DNA of 64,000 bases from Verrucomicrobiia bacterium (GTDB lineage Bacteria; Verrucomicrobiota; Verrucomicrobiia; Limisphaerales; DASXHY01), in contig DASPIL010000096.1 in assembly GCA_035629175.1 (NCBI GenBank), forward strand, positions 1 through 64,000, in the 5' to 3' direction. The notes beneath the pieces were generated by a model that made no database searches, was not told the DNA's origin, and saw nothing but the letters and a program-made list of their open reading frames with translations. Below are positions 45,520 through 54,113 of this stretch, one piece after another. Numbering within the stretch: the first letter of the stretch is position 1; every line of letters starts with the position of its first letter. Both the position numbers and the translations under genes were made by a program.

Positions 45520-46251
45520 TCAAGGATTGTTTCCCGGCAATGGTTGCGTCGCGCCGCCGCCGACGGGAGTTCCTGTGCGATTCGGGGTTGTCTGGAGGAC
45601 TCGATTAAAGCTGTTTGTTCCTCCAGTCGGGGTCAAGCCGCCAGGGTTAACGACTCCTGATTGATTGGTCAGATTATTCAGCTGGTTGTTGGCTGTGCCG
45701 AGCTGACGGTCGGCCGAATTCATCCCGCCCTGCAGCCCGAACTGATTCGTCATTCTTTGGAGTTGCGCGGGGTTGTTTAACGTGCGTGTCGTTGACCCAG
45801 GCGCGATCTGATTCGCTTGTCCTGCTTGTCCCGGCGCGGGATTAATTGGGGAAACCGGCGTGAACGCGCCAGGGCTCGAGGGAGCCGTGCGGGGAGCGTT
45901 GACATTGCCACCTACCGTGGTTGCGGACTGGTCTGGAATTGCTGGATTCCTGCCGCCGCCGACGCCCGTGTCTGTGTTGAATGGAGTGGTCTGTCCTGCC
46001 TGTCCTGGTTGACCTGGCTGGCCGGGTTGAAGGATGCGCGGGCCAACACTGCTGCCATTGCCGACGGTGGATCCGCCCGTCGCTGTCCCGCCGACGGATG
46101 CGCCTGTGCCGCCCGCGGCACTACCCGTACCGGCGCCTGCTCCGGTGGCGCCGCCTGCGCCAGCGCCACCAGCGCCACCGCCGGTTTGCGCACCGGCACC
46201 AAATGCCGAAAATCCTGCAATTAACGAGATGATAAGAAGTTTGCGTTTCAT
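45520..46251 (-). CDS. Secreted Gly/Pro/Asn-rich low-complexity protein
   Basis: A 243-residue protein starting at the ATG at 46251 with AGGAGA upstream. Signal peptide KRKLLIISLIAGFSAFGAGAQ. The mature part is a low-complexity chain rich in Gly, Ala, Pro, Gln and Asn, with GQPGQPGQAGQ and TGGGAGGAGAGG blocks. Such proteins may form surface layers or matrix. The preceding frame to 46425 is not supported. It and the BON protein are both exported and read the same way, separated by a terminator, so they are separate units. Confidence 0.75.
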   Translation of the reverse strand: MKRKLLIISLIAGFSAFGAGAQTGGGAGGAGAGGATGAGAGTGSAAGGTGASVGGTATGGSTVGNGSSVGPRILQPGQPGQPGQAGQTTPFNTDTGVGGGRNPAIPDQSATTVGGNVNAPRTAPSSPGAFTPVSPINPAPGQAGQANQIAPGSTTRTLNNPAQLQRMTNQFGLQGGMNSADRQLGTANNQLNNLTNQSGVVNPGGLTPTGGTNSFNRVLQTTPNRTGTPVGGGATQPLPGNNP

Positions 46252-46577
46252 GTTAGTTTCTCCTGCGAGTGCTGTTGCACGTGTTTCATAGAAGGTCGCT
46301 TGCGGGTGCTTCTTCTCAACCCGGGCTTTGACCCCAAAGCGAATGGGTGGCAAGCGAACGCCACGGGCAAGCACGCCGCTAAGTGGCAGCGACTGGGTTA
46401 TATTGCCCCCGGCATTTCGGGGCATTCACCTTCCTATTTTCCCGGAGTGTGGCGTTTTAGTCTGGGGCGGCGATTGCCGGCCCCAATCTGTAACGAATTT
46501 CATCTGCAGGTTGTTTCTCCGGCGGGGATAGCCTCGAGACATCCCTTCGTTTTCGAAACAAATAAAAGGAAGCGTTT

Positions 46578-47495
46578 ATGGCGAACAAATACGGCAACGG
46601 ATACGCGGGCAGATCTCCGGATGAACAATTGGCGCGGGCGATGGGCTGGGTGAGCCTGGGGCTTGGACTGGCAAGTCTCCTCGCACCCAGGCGTGTGGGC
46701 AAAGGCGTGGGCGTCGGAGAACATTCCACGCTGTTGCGGCTGCTCGGATTGCGGGAGCTTGTCAGTGGAGTTGGAATTCTTACACAGGCGCGGCCGTCAC
46801 CCTGGCTGTGGGGCCGCGTGGGCGGGGACCTTATGGACATCGCGCTGCTCGGCGCCGCGCTCGCGTCGAAGGACTCCCGCGCAACACGCATTGCATTGGC
46901 AGGCGCCGCGGTCGCGGGCATCACTGCCCTCGACCTGAAGGCCAGCCGCGGCATCTCCCGGAATCCCGGCGCAAACCTTCGCGCGTTTCATTACACTCGC
47001 ACCATCACGATCGAAAAGTCGCAGGAGGAACTGTTCCGGTTCTGGCGGAACTTCGAAAATCTTCCTCAAATCATGAGCCACGTTAAGTCGGTGCAGGTAC
47101 AAAATGACAAGCGGTCGCATTGGGTGGTCAAGGGACCTGCGGGAAGAAGCATTGAATGGGATGCCGAAATCGTGAATGAGCGTCCGAACGAGTTGATCGC
47201 GTGGCAATCGTGTTCGAATGCCGACGTGCAGAATGCGGGTTCCGTGCGATTCAGTCCCGCTACAGGCGGACGCGGAACCGTGATCAAGGTGGAACTCAAA
47301 TACGAGCCGCCGGCCGGGGCGTTGGGCGCGACGGTGGCGCGGATGTTTGGGCAAAACCCCGAGAAACAAATCGCCATTGACCTGTTGAGGTTCAAGCAAT
47401 TGATGGAAACAGGCGAGATCGCCCGCACGATCGGACAGACGTCGGGCAGGGCGAAGGGTGCGCCAGGCAAACTGGATCGCGTGCTTCAGGCGTGA
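46578..47495 (+). CDS. SRPBCC-domain membrane-anchored protein
   Basis: A 305-residue protein. Residues about 18-118 hold hydrophobic helices (ARAMGWVSLGLGLASLL, LWGRVGGDLMDIALLGAALA and TRIALAGAAVAGITAL), and residues about 135-280 form an SRPBCC (START-like) fold: AFHYTRTITIEKSQEELFRFWRNFENLP, the lipid-like pocket strands, and RFSPATGGRGTVIKVELKYEPPAG. The family binds hydrophobic ligands. SD AAGGAAG precedes the ATG at 46578. The next gene, a nitroreductase, follows after 12 bases, and an alcohol dehydrogenase after that. Confidence 0.82.
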   Translation: MANKYGNGYAGRSPDEQLARAMGWVSLGLGLASLLAPRRVGKGVGVGEHSTLLRLLGLRELVSGVGILTQARPSPWLWGRVGGDLMDIALLGAALASKDSRATRIALAGAAVAGITALDLKASRGISRNPGANLRAFHYTRTITIEKSQEELFRFWRNFENLPQIMSHVKSVQVQNDKRSHWVVKGPAGRSIEWDAEIVNERPNELIAWQSCSNADVQNAGSVRFSPATGGRGTVIKVELKYEPPAGALGATVARMFGQNPEKQIAIDLLRFKQLMETGEIARTIGQTSGRAKGAPGKLDRVLQA

Positions 47496-47507
47496 GCAAC
47501 CAACCGT

Positions 47508-48107
47508 ATGAGCCGGCTTCCTGATCCTGAGGCGCATCGGCAACCCGAGTTTCCGATCGAACGATTGTTCATTCGTCGCTGGTCGCCGCGCGCGCTCAGC
47601 GGCGAGTCGTTGACCGAAAAGGAGATCATGACGCTGTTTGAGGCCGCACGCTGGGCGCCGTCGACCTACAACGAACAGGAATGGCGTTTTCTCTATGCCC
47701 GCAGGGAATCGCCGCACTGGCAGACGTTCTTCGACCTGCTCATGGACGCCAACAAGGTGTGGTGCAGCAGGGCGGCGGTTTTGTCGGTTGTGCTGGCGCG
47801 CAAAACGTTCTCGCGAAACGGCAAGCCTAACCCGGTTCATCTTTACGATGCCGGGTCGGCCTGGGAGAACCTGGCGCTGCAGGCGACAGCGATGGGCATC
47901 GTCTCGCACGGAATGGCGGGGTTCGACTTCGACAAGGCGCGCATCGTGTTGCGCGTTCCCGACGAGTTTGCAGTGGCGGCGATGTTTGCGCTCGGCAGGC
48001 CGGGCGATCCCGAAGAGCTGCCGCCGGATGTGCGGGAGCGGGAGCAGATCTCCAGCCGGCGCCCCGTGCGCGAGAGCATCTGCGAGGGGCCATTTCAATT
48101 CAAATAG
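47508..48107 (+). CDS. Nitroreductase-family flavoprotein
   Basis: A 199-residue NADPH-dependent flavin enzyme. The family starts are [33 protein letters not shown] for FMN phosphate contact, and [29 protein letters not shown] (named by [17 protein letters not shown]). It is of the shorter nitroreductase type. The natural substrate is unknown. It begins 12 bases after the SRPBCC gene and the zinc-type dehydrogenase gene starts 53 bases downstream, suggesting one redox-related unit. Confidence 0.85.
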   Translation: MSRLPDPEAHRQPEFPIERLFIRRWSPRALSGESLTEKEIMTLFEAARWAPSTYNEQEWRFLYARRESPHWQTFFDLLMDANKVWCSRAAVLSVVLARKTFSRNGKPNPVHLYDAGSAWENLALQATAMGIVSHGMAGFDFDKARIVLRVPDEFAVAAMFALGRPGDPEELPPDVREREQISSRRPVRESICEGPFQFK

Positions 48108-48160
48108 CGGATTTAACATTAAAAAGCTGGGAACCCATTGAGTCCCAAAAGGATTATTAT

Positions 48161-49330
48161 ATGAAAGCAGTTTGCTGGTACGGGAAGAAGGACGTGCGCG
48201 TTGAAGAAGTTCCGGATCCGGAAATTCTCAATCCACGCGATGCCATTATCAAAGTTTCGTCGACCGCCATCTGCGGATCGGACCTGCATCTGTATGGCGG
48301 TTTTGTTCCGACGATGGAGAAGGGGGACATACTTGGGCACGAATTCATGGGCGAAGTCGTCGAGACTGGTCCTGGAGTGAAGAACTTGAAGAATGGCGAT
48401 CGCGTCGTCGTGCCTTTCCCGATCTCGTGCGGCAATTGCTACTTCTGCAAGCAAAGTCTTTTCTCCCTTTGCGAAAACTCCAACCCCAACTCGGTCATGG
48501 CCGAGAAAATGTGGGGGCAGTCACCTGCCGGAATCTTTGGCTACTCGCACCTGACGGGCGGATACGCAGGAGGGCAGGCGGAGTACGTGCGTGTACCGTT
48601 TGCGGATGTGGGTCCCATCAAGATTGAAAATGGATTTACCGACGAGCAGGTCCTGTTTCTTTCGGACATCTTTCCGACCGGCTACATGGCCGCGGAGAAC
48701 TGCAACATACGCCCTGGCGACACCATCGCAGTCTGGGGATGCGGACCCGTTGGGCAATTTGCCATTCGCAGCGCGTTCTTGCTGGGAGCCGAGCGCGTGA
48801 TTGCGATTGATCATGTGCCCGAGCGCTTGCGCATGGCAAAGGAGGGCGGCGCGGAAACCATTGACTGTGACTTGGTGGACAGCGTTGTTGAAATGCTGAA
48901 GGAGATGACCGGCGGACGGGGACCCGACGCGTGCATTGATGCCGTGGGCATGGAAGCCCACGGGCACGGCGTTCAACACGTTTACGATCGCGCGAAGCAG
49001 GCAATGATGCTTGAGAATGATCGTCCCATTGCTTTGCGCGAAGCAATCATGGCGTGTCGCAGCGGCGGCACACTTTCGGTCCCTGGGGTTTACGGCGGGT
49101 TGGTGGACAAGATTCCGTTTGGCGCGATCATGAATCGTTCGTTGACCGTCAAAACCGGACAAACCCACGTGCAACGCTATCTGCGTCCGCTGTTGGAGCG
49201 CATTGAAAAAGGTGAGATTGATCCCAGCTTCGTGGTGACGCATCACATGAGTCTCGACGATGCGCCTGAGGGTTATGAAACATTCCGGTCAAAACGGGAC
49301 GAATGCATCAAGATTGTGATGAAGCCGTAA
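48161..49330 (+). CDS. Zinc-dependent alcohol dehydrogenase (formaldehyde dehydrogenase-like)
   Basis: A 389-residue medium-chain dehydrogenase. The catalytic zinc site is [14 protein letters not shown] with GHEFMGEV, and the structural zinc site is the four-cysteine run [15 protein letters not shown]. The NAD-binding motif is [14 protein letters not shown]. The [16 protein letters not shown] feature and the general pattern are typical of the glutathione-independent formaldehyde dehydrogenase-like branch; the substrate is not provable. The leading ATG at 48161 is clear. It may form an operon with the nitroreductase gene 53 bases upstream. Confidence 0.9.
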   Translation: MKAVCWYGKKDVRVEEVPDPEILNPRDAIIKVSSTAICGSDLHLYGGFVPTMEKGDILGHEFMGEVVETGPGVKNLKNGDRVVVPFPISCGNCYFCKQSLFSLCENSNPNSVMAEKMWGQSPAGIFGYSHLTGGYAGGQAEYVRVPFADVGPIKIENGFTDEQVLFLSDIFPTGYMAAENCNIRPGDTIAVWGCGPVGQFAIRSAFLLGAERVIAIDHVPERLRMAKEGGAETIDCDLVDSVVEMLKEMTGGRGPDACIDAVGMEAHGHGVQHVYDRAKQAMMLENDRPIALREAIMACRSGGTLSVPGVYGGLVDKIPFGAIMNRSLTVKTGQTHVQRYLRPLLERIEKGEIDPSFVVTHHMSLDDAPEGYETFRSKRDECIKIVMKP

Positions 49331-49474
49331 AGTGAGCCGCAATCGGCGCGTGTTTAGAGGCTGGATTGCACGCTTCTGAGCTGCGAAGACAATCCACGGA
49401 AAATCTGCGCTACGCAGGCGTTTCCTCGGGTGCATTGACCCGGGATTGCGGAGGCTCTACTCTGCCGGGCATCG

Positions 49475-49843
49475 ATGCGTCCCTTTCAAATCATCTTTAA
49501 TCCGACCAGCGCGGTGGAATTGGCGAAGATGCCAAAGGAACTCCAGTTGCAGATTCTTGGAGAGTTCCGCGGGTTGCCGCAACAGGTGATGCACACCGAG
49601 CTGGATGACTTCGGCAAACTGGAGCGAGCCGGGCGCGTCCTGCATCGCTTCCGCGTCGGCGACTACCGCGTCTATTTCGAGCGGCACGACCTGGGTGTCG
49701 TGGTTCATCGCATCTTAAATCGCCACACGCTCAAGGATTTCCTGTTCCGTTCAGGACTCAAGATGGAGGAAGACGAAGCGCTCCAGCAGAATCCGAAGTT
49801 CTGGGAAATGATCGAAGCGGCGCGGTCAGCAGCCAAGACGTAA
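49475..49843 (+). CDS. RelE/ParE-superfamily protein without visible antitoxin
   Basis: A 122-residue protein of the RelE/ParE fold: IIFNPTSAVELAKMPKELQLQILGEF, GRVLHRFRVGDYRVYFERHDLGVVVHRILNRHTL (landmarks GDYRVYF and VVVHRILNR). True toxins of this type cut mRNA on the ribosome or block gyrase, using basic residues in this region. No antitoxin gene lies within 200 bases on either side; the 144 bases upstream contain no reading frame of note. It may be an orphan toxin-fold protein or a housekeeping relative. Confidence 0.75.
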   Translation: MRPFQIIFNPTSAVELAKMPKELQLQILGEFRGLPQQVMHTELDDFGKLERAGRVLHRFRVGDYRVYFERHDLGVVVHRILNRHTLKDFLFRSGLKMEEDEALQQNPKFWEMIEAARSAAKT

Positions 49844-49891
49844 GTCTACTCGGCCAAACCGTCATATGAAGGGGCGCGTATGTTCCTCCGG

Positions 49892-50620
49892 CTATTTTCC
49901 CTGTTCGCTATCGTGCACTGGCCGAAGCAAAACTGTCTCAATCAACCGCTGCGTTGAAGCGGACATGTACCAGTCACTGGTCATCAAGCTGAGTTCGCGC
50001 ACCTGGGCTTTTCCAAAGTCTGTGGCGCGATGCTGCGCGAGGATGCTGGCAAATTCCTGTGGACGCGCCAGCGGCTTTCGGAATCGTGCCGCTGTGCAAT
50101 GCGCGGTAACGAGGCGATAACGCCTGTCGAGTCCTTCAGCGAGATGGCGCGATTGCAACGATCCTCGCAATCGGCCGCGTATCTCCTCCAGGCCCGCACT
50201 TGCAGGAAACCCCTGCACGAGCACCGCCCCGCGTGATGCCGTGATCCCGCGAAACTGAACTGAAAACGGCGGCGCGCCCGCAAGAGCGTCCTGCACTGCC
50301 GCGCGATAATCGTCAATGCGTGCAGTGAAGGCGGTGTGGCGTTCTGTGGCGGTGAACAGGGAGAGCGCCGTGACATGCAATTCATCCGGCCGGTAGAAAT
50401 ATTGATCCGGTTCGCACGCTTTCAACTCCGAAAGGAAGCGATCAATTGACGCGAGCACCTGCGACGACGGACGGAACAGAAGAGTCACGCCGCGGCGCAA
50501 ATCAGCGCTTCCTCGCTCGAGGACGGGATCGATTTCGACGGCACCTTCACGCACCGCGGGAAAGGATTCCGCCCACATGGTGTCGTAATGTTGCGACAGC
50601 GCGGACGCGGACGGAGTCAT
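49892..50620 (-). CDS. 2H phosphoesterase (RNA ligase-like) protein
   Basis: A 242-residue protein with two HxT motifs, His82 in ELHVTALSL and His174 in VTAHCTAARF, which is the active-site pattern of the 2H phosphoesterase superfamily (2-prime-5-prime RNA ligase, cyclic phosphodiesterases). The pair of repeats sits in the expected symmetrical fold. The substrate is unknown: it could be a cyclic nucleotide or an RNA end. Strand order and the 81-residue first half are normal for the family. It reads towards the RelE-fold gene and lies 40 bases downstream of the HNH gene on the same strand. Confidence 0.78.
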   Translation of the reverse strand: MTPSASALSQHYDTMWAESFPAVREGAVEIDPVLERGSADLRRGVTLLFRPSSQVLASIDRFLSELKACEPDQYFYRPDELHVTALSLFTATERHTAFTARIDDYRAAVQDALAGAPPFSVQFRGITASRGAVLVQGFPASAGLEEIRGRLRGSLQSRHLAEGLDRRYRLVTAHCTAARFRKPLARPQEFASILAQHRATDFGKAQVRELSLMTSDWYMSASTQRLIETVLLRPVHDSEQGK

Positions 50621-50660
50621 TGCGAATGTTCAGGCCGGTGGCGAACCAGGCAGTGCAGCG

Positions 50661-51281
50661 TCAGGCCACATCTTCGCCCAATTCAACGTTCCAGTAGGCG
50701 AGGTCGACGAAGTGTTTCCAGCTGTCGTGCTGTTGCAGGCTGAGATTGATCTGCACAAACGGCCGCCACTTCGGGCGTTTCGGCTTGCGAATCAGATGCA
50801 TGCCGGCTTCCTGCGGGGTGCGGTTGGCCTTGACCGTGTTGCACTCAATGCAGGAGCAGACAATGTTTTCCCAGCTCGTCGGGCCCCCGCGGTCGCGCGG
50901 AATGACGTGGTCGAGGTTGAGATCCTTGCGATCGAACACGTCGCCGCAATACTGGCAGGTATTCTTGTCGCGCTCGAAAATGTTGTGGCGCGTGAATTTC
51001 ACTTCCTTCTTCGGCAGCCGGTCGAATACCGCGAGCAGGATGACACGCGGAATGCGAATGCGAAACGAGATCGTGCTGATGCATTCGGGGTGGGGTCCCT
51101 GCTGCGACAGTTCGTGCCATTGCGAAAAGCTGAACGTGCGGAATGATCCGTCAGAGTCACCGAGCACTGCCTGCGCCTGGCCTTGGAACAGAAGTGTCAG
51201 TGCACGGCGGGCTGTGCAGACATTGACGGCCTGCCAGAGGCGATTCAGAACCAGCACATGTTGGTTGAGGAGTGAGTTCAT
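50661..51281 (-). CDS. HNH endonuclease-family protein
   Basis: A 206-residue protein. N-terminal LNRLWQAVNVCTARRALTLLFQGQAQAV is the DUF-like helical part common in the stand-alone HNH group (similar proteins are widespread in bacteria), and the HNH site is DKNTCQYCGDVFDRKDLNLDHVIPRDRGG with NIVCSCIECNTVKANRTP. Both CxxC zinc ribs and the DH pair are intact. Its role is not known: stand-alone HNH proteins of this shape are often annotated as endonucleases without proof. The ATG at 51281 (MNSLLNQHV) is chosen. The next gene upstream on the same strand is absent. Confidence 0.82.
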   Translation of the reverse strand: MNSLLNQHVLVLNRLWQAVNVCTARRALTLLFQGQAQAVLGDSDGSFRTFSFSQWHELSQQGPHPECISTISFRIRIPRVILLAVFDRLPKKEVKFTRHNIFERDKNTCQYCGDVFDRKDLNLDHVIPRDRGGPTSWENIVCSCIECNTVKANRTPQEAGMHLIRKPKRPKWRPFVQINLSLQQHDSWKHFVDLAYWNVELGEDVA

Positions 51282-51525
51282 ACCCGGTCCAACTCGCGTG
51301 AAACTACACAAGCAGTCTTGCAGTGTCAACGCACCCACTGGCGTGCGGGCGCATCCTGACATTGCGCCGGGCCGCAGCCTTCAGCCTGCTTCGCGGAACA
51401 CATTCGGGAGGGGTGTAACTTGCCCGCGCACCTCTCGTTCCAACGCTCAATGGGAGATTCACACTTCCGGGTGAATGACGCCGAGGGGCGGCTCGCATAA
51501 GTTGGAAGGCGACGTTCCAGCTGCC

Positions 51526-52320
51526 ATGAAACTGAATTCATCTCCATCAATACGACACGCGTTCACTCTGATCGAACTGCTCGTCGTGATCGCGATCATT
51601 GCCATTCTTGCCGCCATGCTGTTGCCAGCACTCGCGAGTGCAAAGGAACGGGCGAAGCGGATTCAGTGCATCAGCAACTTGAAGCAACTGGGAATCGGCA
51701 CAACCATCTACGCGGGCGACAACAATGATCGGGTTTTAACCGCCCGCCTGCAGGGAACGCGCTCGGTTCAAACTTCCTTGAATCCGCCTGACGCCAGCGC
51801 GGCGCGGCAGGTCGGATTGATCGTCCAATCGAACACAGTTTCGGTTTGGACGTGCCCCAATCGACCCGGGTTGCCGATGTACGAGCCGAATCCGCTCGGG
51901 ACGGGGAATCCACAGTGGGTAATAGGTCTCCAATATTTCGGGGGGGCCACAGTGTGGCACAATCCGCAAGGCGATTTCCCGGCGCGCAGTCCCATCAAGC
52001 TGGGGCAATCGCGTCCCTTCTGGACGCTGGCTGCCGATTCCGTGATGAAGGTCAACGGCCGCTGGGGCGGCCAGGACACCACTGCCGGACGCGGATTTGT
52101 CTATGCCAACATCCCCCCTCATCGCAAACGCGGCATGGTCCCGGACGGCGGCAATCAGGTGTTCACGGATGGCTCTGCGCAATGGCGAAAGTTCGAGGAG
52201 ATGCATTATTTCACCACGTGGGATGAGACAAAGGCTGCGTTTTTCGCGCAGGATTCCAGTGACTTCGCACCCGCATTGCAGCAACGGCTCGGCGCATTGC
52301 GGGCCGTCGCATTCCGTTAA
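51526..52320 (+). CDS. PulG-type pseudopilin, third in window
   Basis: A 264-residue pseudopilin with leader [23 protein letters not shown] (core FTLIELLVV), then the stalk [27 protein letters not shown]. The C-terminal end has WTCPNRPGL, a [12 protein letters not shown] stretch and a shorter [15 protein letters not shown] version of the DG motif. Start ATG at 51526 ([11 protein letters not shown]). Unlike the two others in this window it has no secreted beta-protein beside it; dapF-like follows 79 bases downstream. Confidence 0.85.
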   Translation: MKLNSSPSIRHAFTLIELLVVIAIIAILAAMLLPALASAKERAKRIQCISNLKQLGIGTTIYAGDNNDRVLTARLQGTRSVQTSLNPPDASAARQVGLIVQSNTVSVWTCPNRPGLPMYEPNPLGTGNPQWVIGLQYFGGATVWHNPQGDFPARSPIKLGQSRPFWTLAADSVMKVNGRWGGQDTTAGRGFVYANIPPHRKRGMVPDGGNQVFTDGSAQWRKFEEMHYFTTWDETKAAFFAQDSSDFAPALQQRLGALRAVAFR

Positions 52321-52399
52321 CCCGAGGGGAGTTGCAGTCCTCCGCAAATCCACCGCATTTCTCTTTCAAGCGTGACGCCGACTCGCTAGCGTCGCCCGC

Positions 52400-53236
52400 A
52401 TGAATTTTTGGAAATATCATGCGCTCGGAAACGATTACCTGGTTCTCGATCCGAAGGAACTGTCTGCGCCGCTAACGGTGAACCAGGTCAAGCGGATCTG
52501 TCATCGCAACTACGGCATTGGTTCCGATGGAATCCTGCTCGGGCCCATGCCATCGAACAATGCCCCTGTCGGATTGGTTATTTACAATCCCGACGGAAGC
52601 CAGGCGGAGAAGAGCGGCAACGGGCTGCGGATTTTTTCCCGTTATCTTTGGGATCGCAAAATTGTGGGGGACACAGAATTCGCAATCGAAACTGCGGGCG
52701 GGTTGGTGAAGTCGACGGTGTTCGACAACGGAAGGATGGTGCGCGTCGAGATGGGCCAGGTGAGCTTCGCCAGTGATCGGATCCCGGTGAACGGCGAGCG
52801 TCGTGAGGTCTTGAACGAGCAGATCCAGGCTGGTGATCGATTGTTCACTTATTGTGCGGCGACGGTGGGAAATCCGCATTGTGTGTTGCCGCTGCCGGAT
52901 ATTAGTGAGGAGCTCGCGCGCCGCTATGGGCCGTTGCTGGAGGTGCATCCCTATTTTCCGAATCGAACCAACGTGCAATTCCTCAAGGTGCTGGACCGAT
53001 CCAACATCCAGATTGAAATCTGGGAACGCGGCGCCGGTTACACGCTTGCATCGGGGAGCAGCAGCAGCGCGTCCGCCGCGGTTGCGCATCGGCTGGGTCT
53101 TTGCGACCGAGCGATCACGGTTCATATGCCAGGCGGGAAACTGGCAATCGAAATTGATCCCGGGTTTCACATCCGAATGACCGGGCCCGTGACGAGGGTT
53201 GCGGACGGAGTGTTGTCGGCTGAGATCCTGGCATGA
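52400..53236 (+). CDS. Diaminopimelate epimerase homologue without catalytic cysteines
   Basis: A 278-residue DapF-fold protein. The family framework is present: KYHALGNDYLVLD, YGIGSDGILLG, YNPDGSQAE, GNPHCVLPL, FPNRTNVQFL and ERGAGYTLAS. DapF uses two cysteines as acid and base; here the first (in the CGNGxRC motif) reads SGNGLRI with Ser72, and the second (in ACGTGAC) reads ASGSSSSA with Ser218. So it cannot use the known thiol mechanism. It may act on another substrate or be a non-racemase. The gene is clean, with no frameshift. I leave the symbol open for this reason. Confidence 0.85.
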   Translation: MNFWKYHALGNDYLVLDPKELSAPLTVNQVKRICHRNYGIGSDGILLGPMPSNNAPVGLVIYNPDGSQAEKSGNGLRIFSRYLWDRKIVGDTEFAIETAGGLVKSTVFDNGRMVRVEMGQVSFASDRIPVNGERREVLNEQIQAGDRLFTYCAATVGNPHCVLPLPDISEELARRYGPLLEVHPYFPNRTNVQFLKVLDRSNIQIEIWERGAGYTLASGSSSSASAAVAHRLGLCDRAITVHMPGGKLAIEIDPGFHIRMTGPVTRVADGVLSAEILA

Positions 53237-53337
53237 AATCCGCCATTAGCGCATTGCCCCATTCGATTTTCTCCCAACTGGCGTGATGGTGGTTACGTTC
53301 CCGAAGGAATTTATTGGAACGCAACAGGAGAATTCTT

Positions 53338-53616
53338 ATGAAAGAAAACGTTGGTGAAGTGGACAGGAACCTCAGGTTTGTGGCGGGTGGCGCGCTGCTG
53401 GCGCTTGCCTTCATGTCAAGGTCAAGCGGGCCCGTGCGTCTGGGAGCGCTGCTCCTCGGATTGAGCGAATTGGTGACGGCGACGACGCGTGTCTGCCCGC
53501 TCAACTCGTTCATAGGCATTGATACCAATCGGACAGACATGTCAGACATGGAAGCGCTGGCTCAAACGACCACGGAATCGCCGATGGAGGATCGAGCCCT
53601 TGCCGGAAGCGCCTGA
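53338..53616 (+). CDS. DUF2892-type small membrane protein
   Basis: A 92-residue inner-membrane protein. Typical start ENVGEVDRNLRFVAGGALLALAFMS, then GPVRLGALLLGLSELVTATTRVCPLN and the CPLNSFIGIDT motif, as in YgaP-like DUF2892 proteins. Two membrane segments span about residues 12-30 and 35-55. SD ACAGGAG precedes the ATG at 53338. The function is unknown; relatives are linked to sulfur transfer when fused to rhodanese domains, but that domain is not here. Confidence 0.85.
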   Translation: MKENVGEVDRNLRFVAGGALLALAFMSRSSGPVRLGALLLGLSELVTATTRVCPLNSFIGIDTNRTDMSDMEALAQTTTESPMEDRALAGSA

Positions 53617-53845
53617 TTGGCCGCAGGTTGGTTCGCAAGGAGATTGGACGTCGCTGGCCAGCAAGCTCGGTGAATCCGGGTTGGAGACCTCTCGCGGGTC
53701 CGCATTTTCCGCGTTGCTGTGCCGGCGGCGCGGACACCCGATTCACGGCGCTTGGTTCCTGCTTGCGCAGGGCAGTGTGATTCACTATTTGTGTTCGCCG
53801 CGTTTGCCGGCCGCGTTTGGAGAATTGGCTGGGCAAACACGGTAA
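53599..53845 (+). CDS. Possible small unknown reading frame
   Basis: A frame of about 81 residues from a TTG at 53599 (start LPEAPDWPQ) to the stop at 53845. It overlaps the DUF2892 gene's end in another frame, and its sequence (for example GHPIHGAWFLLAQGSVIHYL) looks protein-like. There is no ATG in range and no ribosome site, so the support is weak. It ends 45 bases before the tRNA gene. Confidence 0.25.
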
Positions 53846-53850
53846 AAATA

Positions 53851-53878
53851 TTGACGGAAATTGTGGTTCGCCAATAGT
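53851..53878 (+). promoter_or_regulatory. Promoter of the tRNA-Met gene
   Basis: TTGACG (53851-53856) and AATAGT (53873-53878), 16 bases apart, lie 12 bases before the tRNA start. Both boxes are good matches to the sigma-70 consensus. Confidence 0.6.
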
Positions 53879-53890
53879 GACGGTGGCTCC

Positions 53891-53931
53891 GCCAGAGTAG
53901 CTCAGGGGTAGAGCAGAGGACTCATAATCCG
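53891..53931 (+). tRNA. tRNA-Met (CAU), 5-prime half; 3-prime half replaced
   Basis: Acceptor strand GCCAGAG, then a D arm with stem GCTC/GAGC, then the anticodon arm with loop CTCATAA (anticodon CAU at 53923-53925). The stem 3-prime side begins TCC and then diverges (GTTTTTGACC) where the acceptor, T arm and variable loop should be. A degenerate T-loop-like TTTCAAGTCCTCC occurs 25 bases later but does not pair with an upstream stem, and no complement of the acceptor strand follows. This looks like a tRNA gene split at its anticodon stem by an integrated element. A functional copy might be rebuilt at the other end, outside the window. Confidence 0.65.
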
Positions 53932-53966
53932 TTTTTGACCCTTTCGCGTGTGTTTCAAGTCCTCCA

Positions 53967-53980
53967 AAATTCGCGAATTT
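53967..53980. repeat. 14-bp perfect palindrome at the junction
   Basis: AAATTCGCGAATTT reads the same on both strands. It lies 36 bases inside the putative element junction next to the split tRNA. Confidence 0.7.
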
Positions 53981-54037
53981 CCTAAGAAAACCCCTGATTC
54001 TGCCAATATCGACAAGGGGTCCAGAAAGGGGCCTCAA

Positions 54038-54057
54038 TAGCACAACTCGTAGCACAA
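54038..54057. repeat. Direct repeats near the element end
   Basis: TAGCACAA occurs at 54038-54045 and 54050-54057, 12 bases apart, with an inverted copy TTTGTGCT at 54091-54098. Short spaced repeats of this kind near a tRNA junction fit arm-type integrase sites, but this is inference. Confidence 0.4.
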
Positions 54058-54063
54058 AAAGCG

Positions 54064-54093
54064 AAAGCCCCTGGGGTTGAATCCAGGGGCTTT
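54064..54093 (-). terminator. Terminator after the 191-residue gene
   Basis: Stem AAAGCCCCTGG/CCAGGGGCTTT with an 8-base loop, 20 bases beyond the stop of the minus-strand gene at 54114. Read on the minus strand the stem is followed by a T-rich run, so it ends the element's virion-gene transcript. Confidence 0.8.
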
Positions 54094-54113
54094 GTGCTTC
54101 AAAAAATCTCGCG

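Noticed and set aside
46797-48119. A 440-residue minus-strand frame opposite the SRPBCC and nitroreductase genes
   Set aside because: It spans two confident plus-strand genes and has shadow composition.
53510-54055. A 181-residue minus-strand frame through the split tRNA
   Set aside because: Part of it is the reverse-strand reading of the tRNA itself (YESSALPLSYSG), a known artefact; it has no integrase motif.
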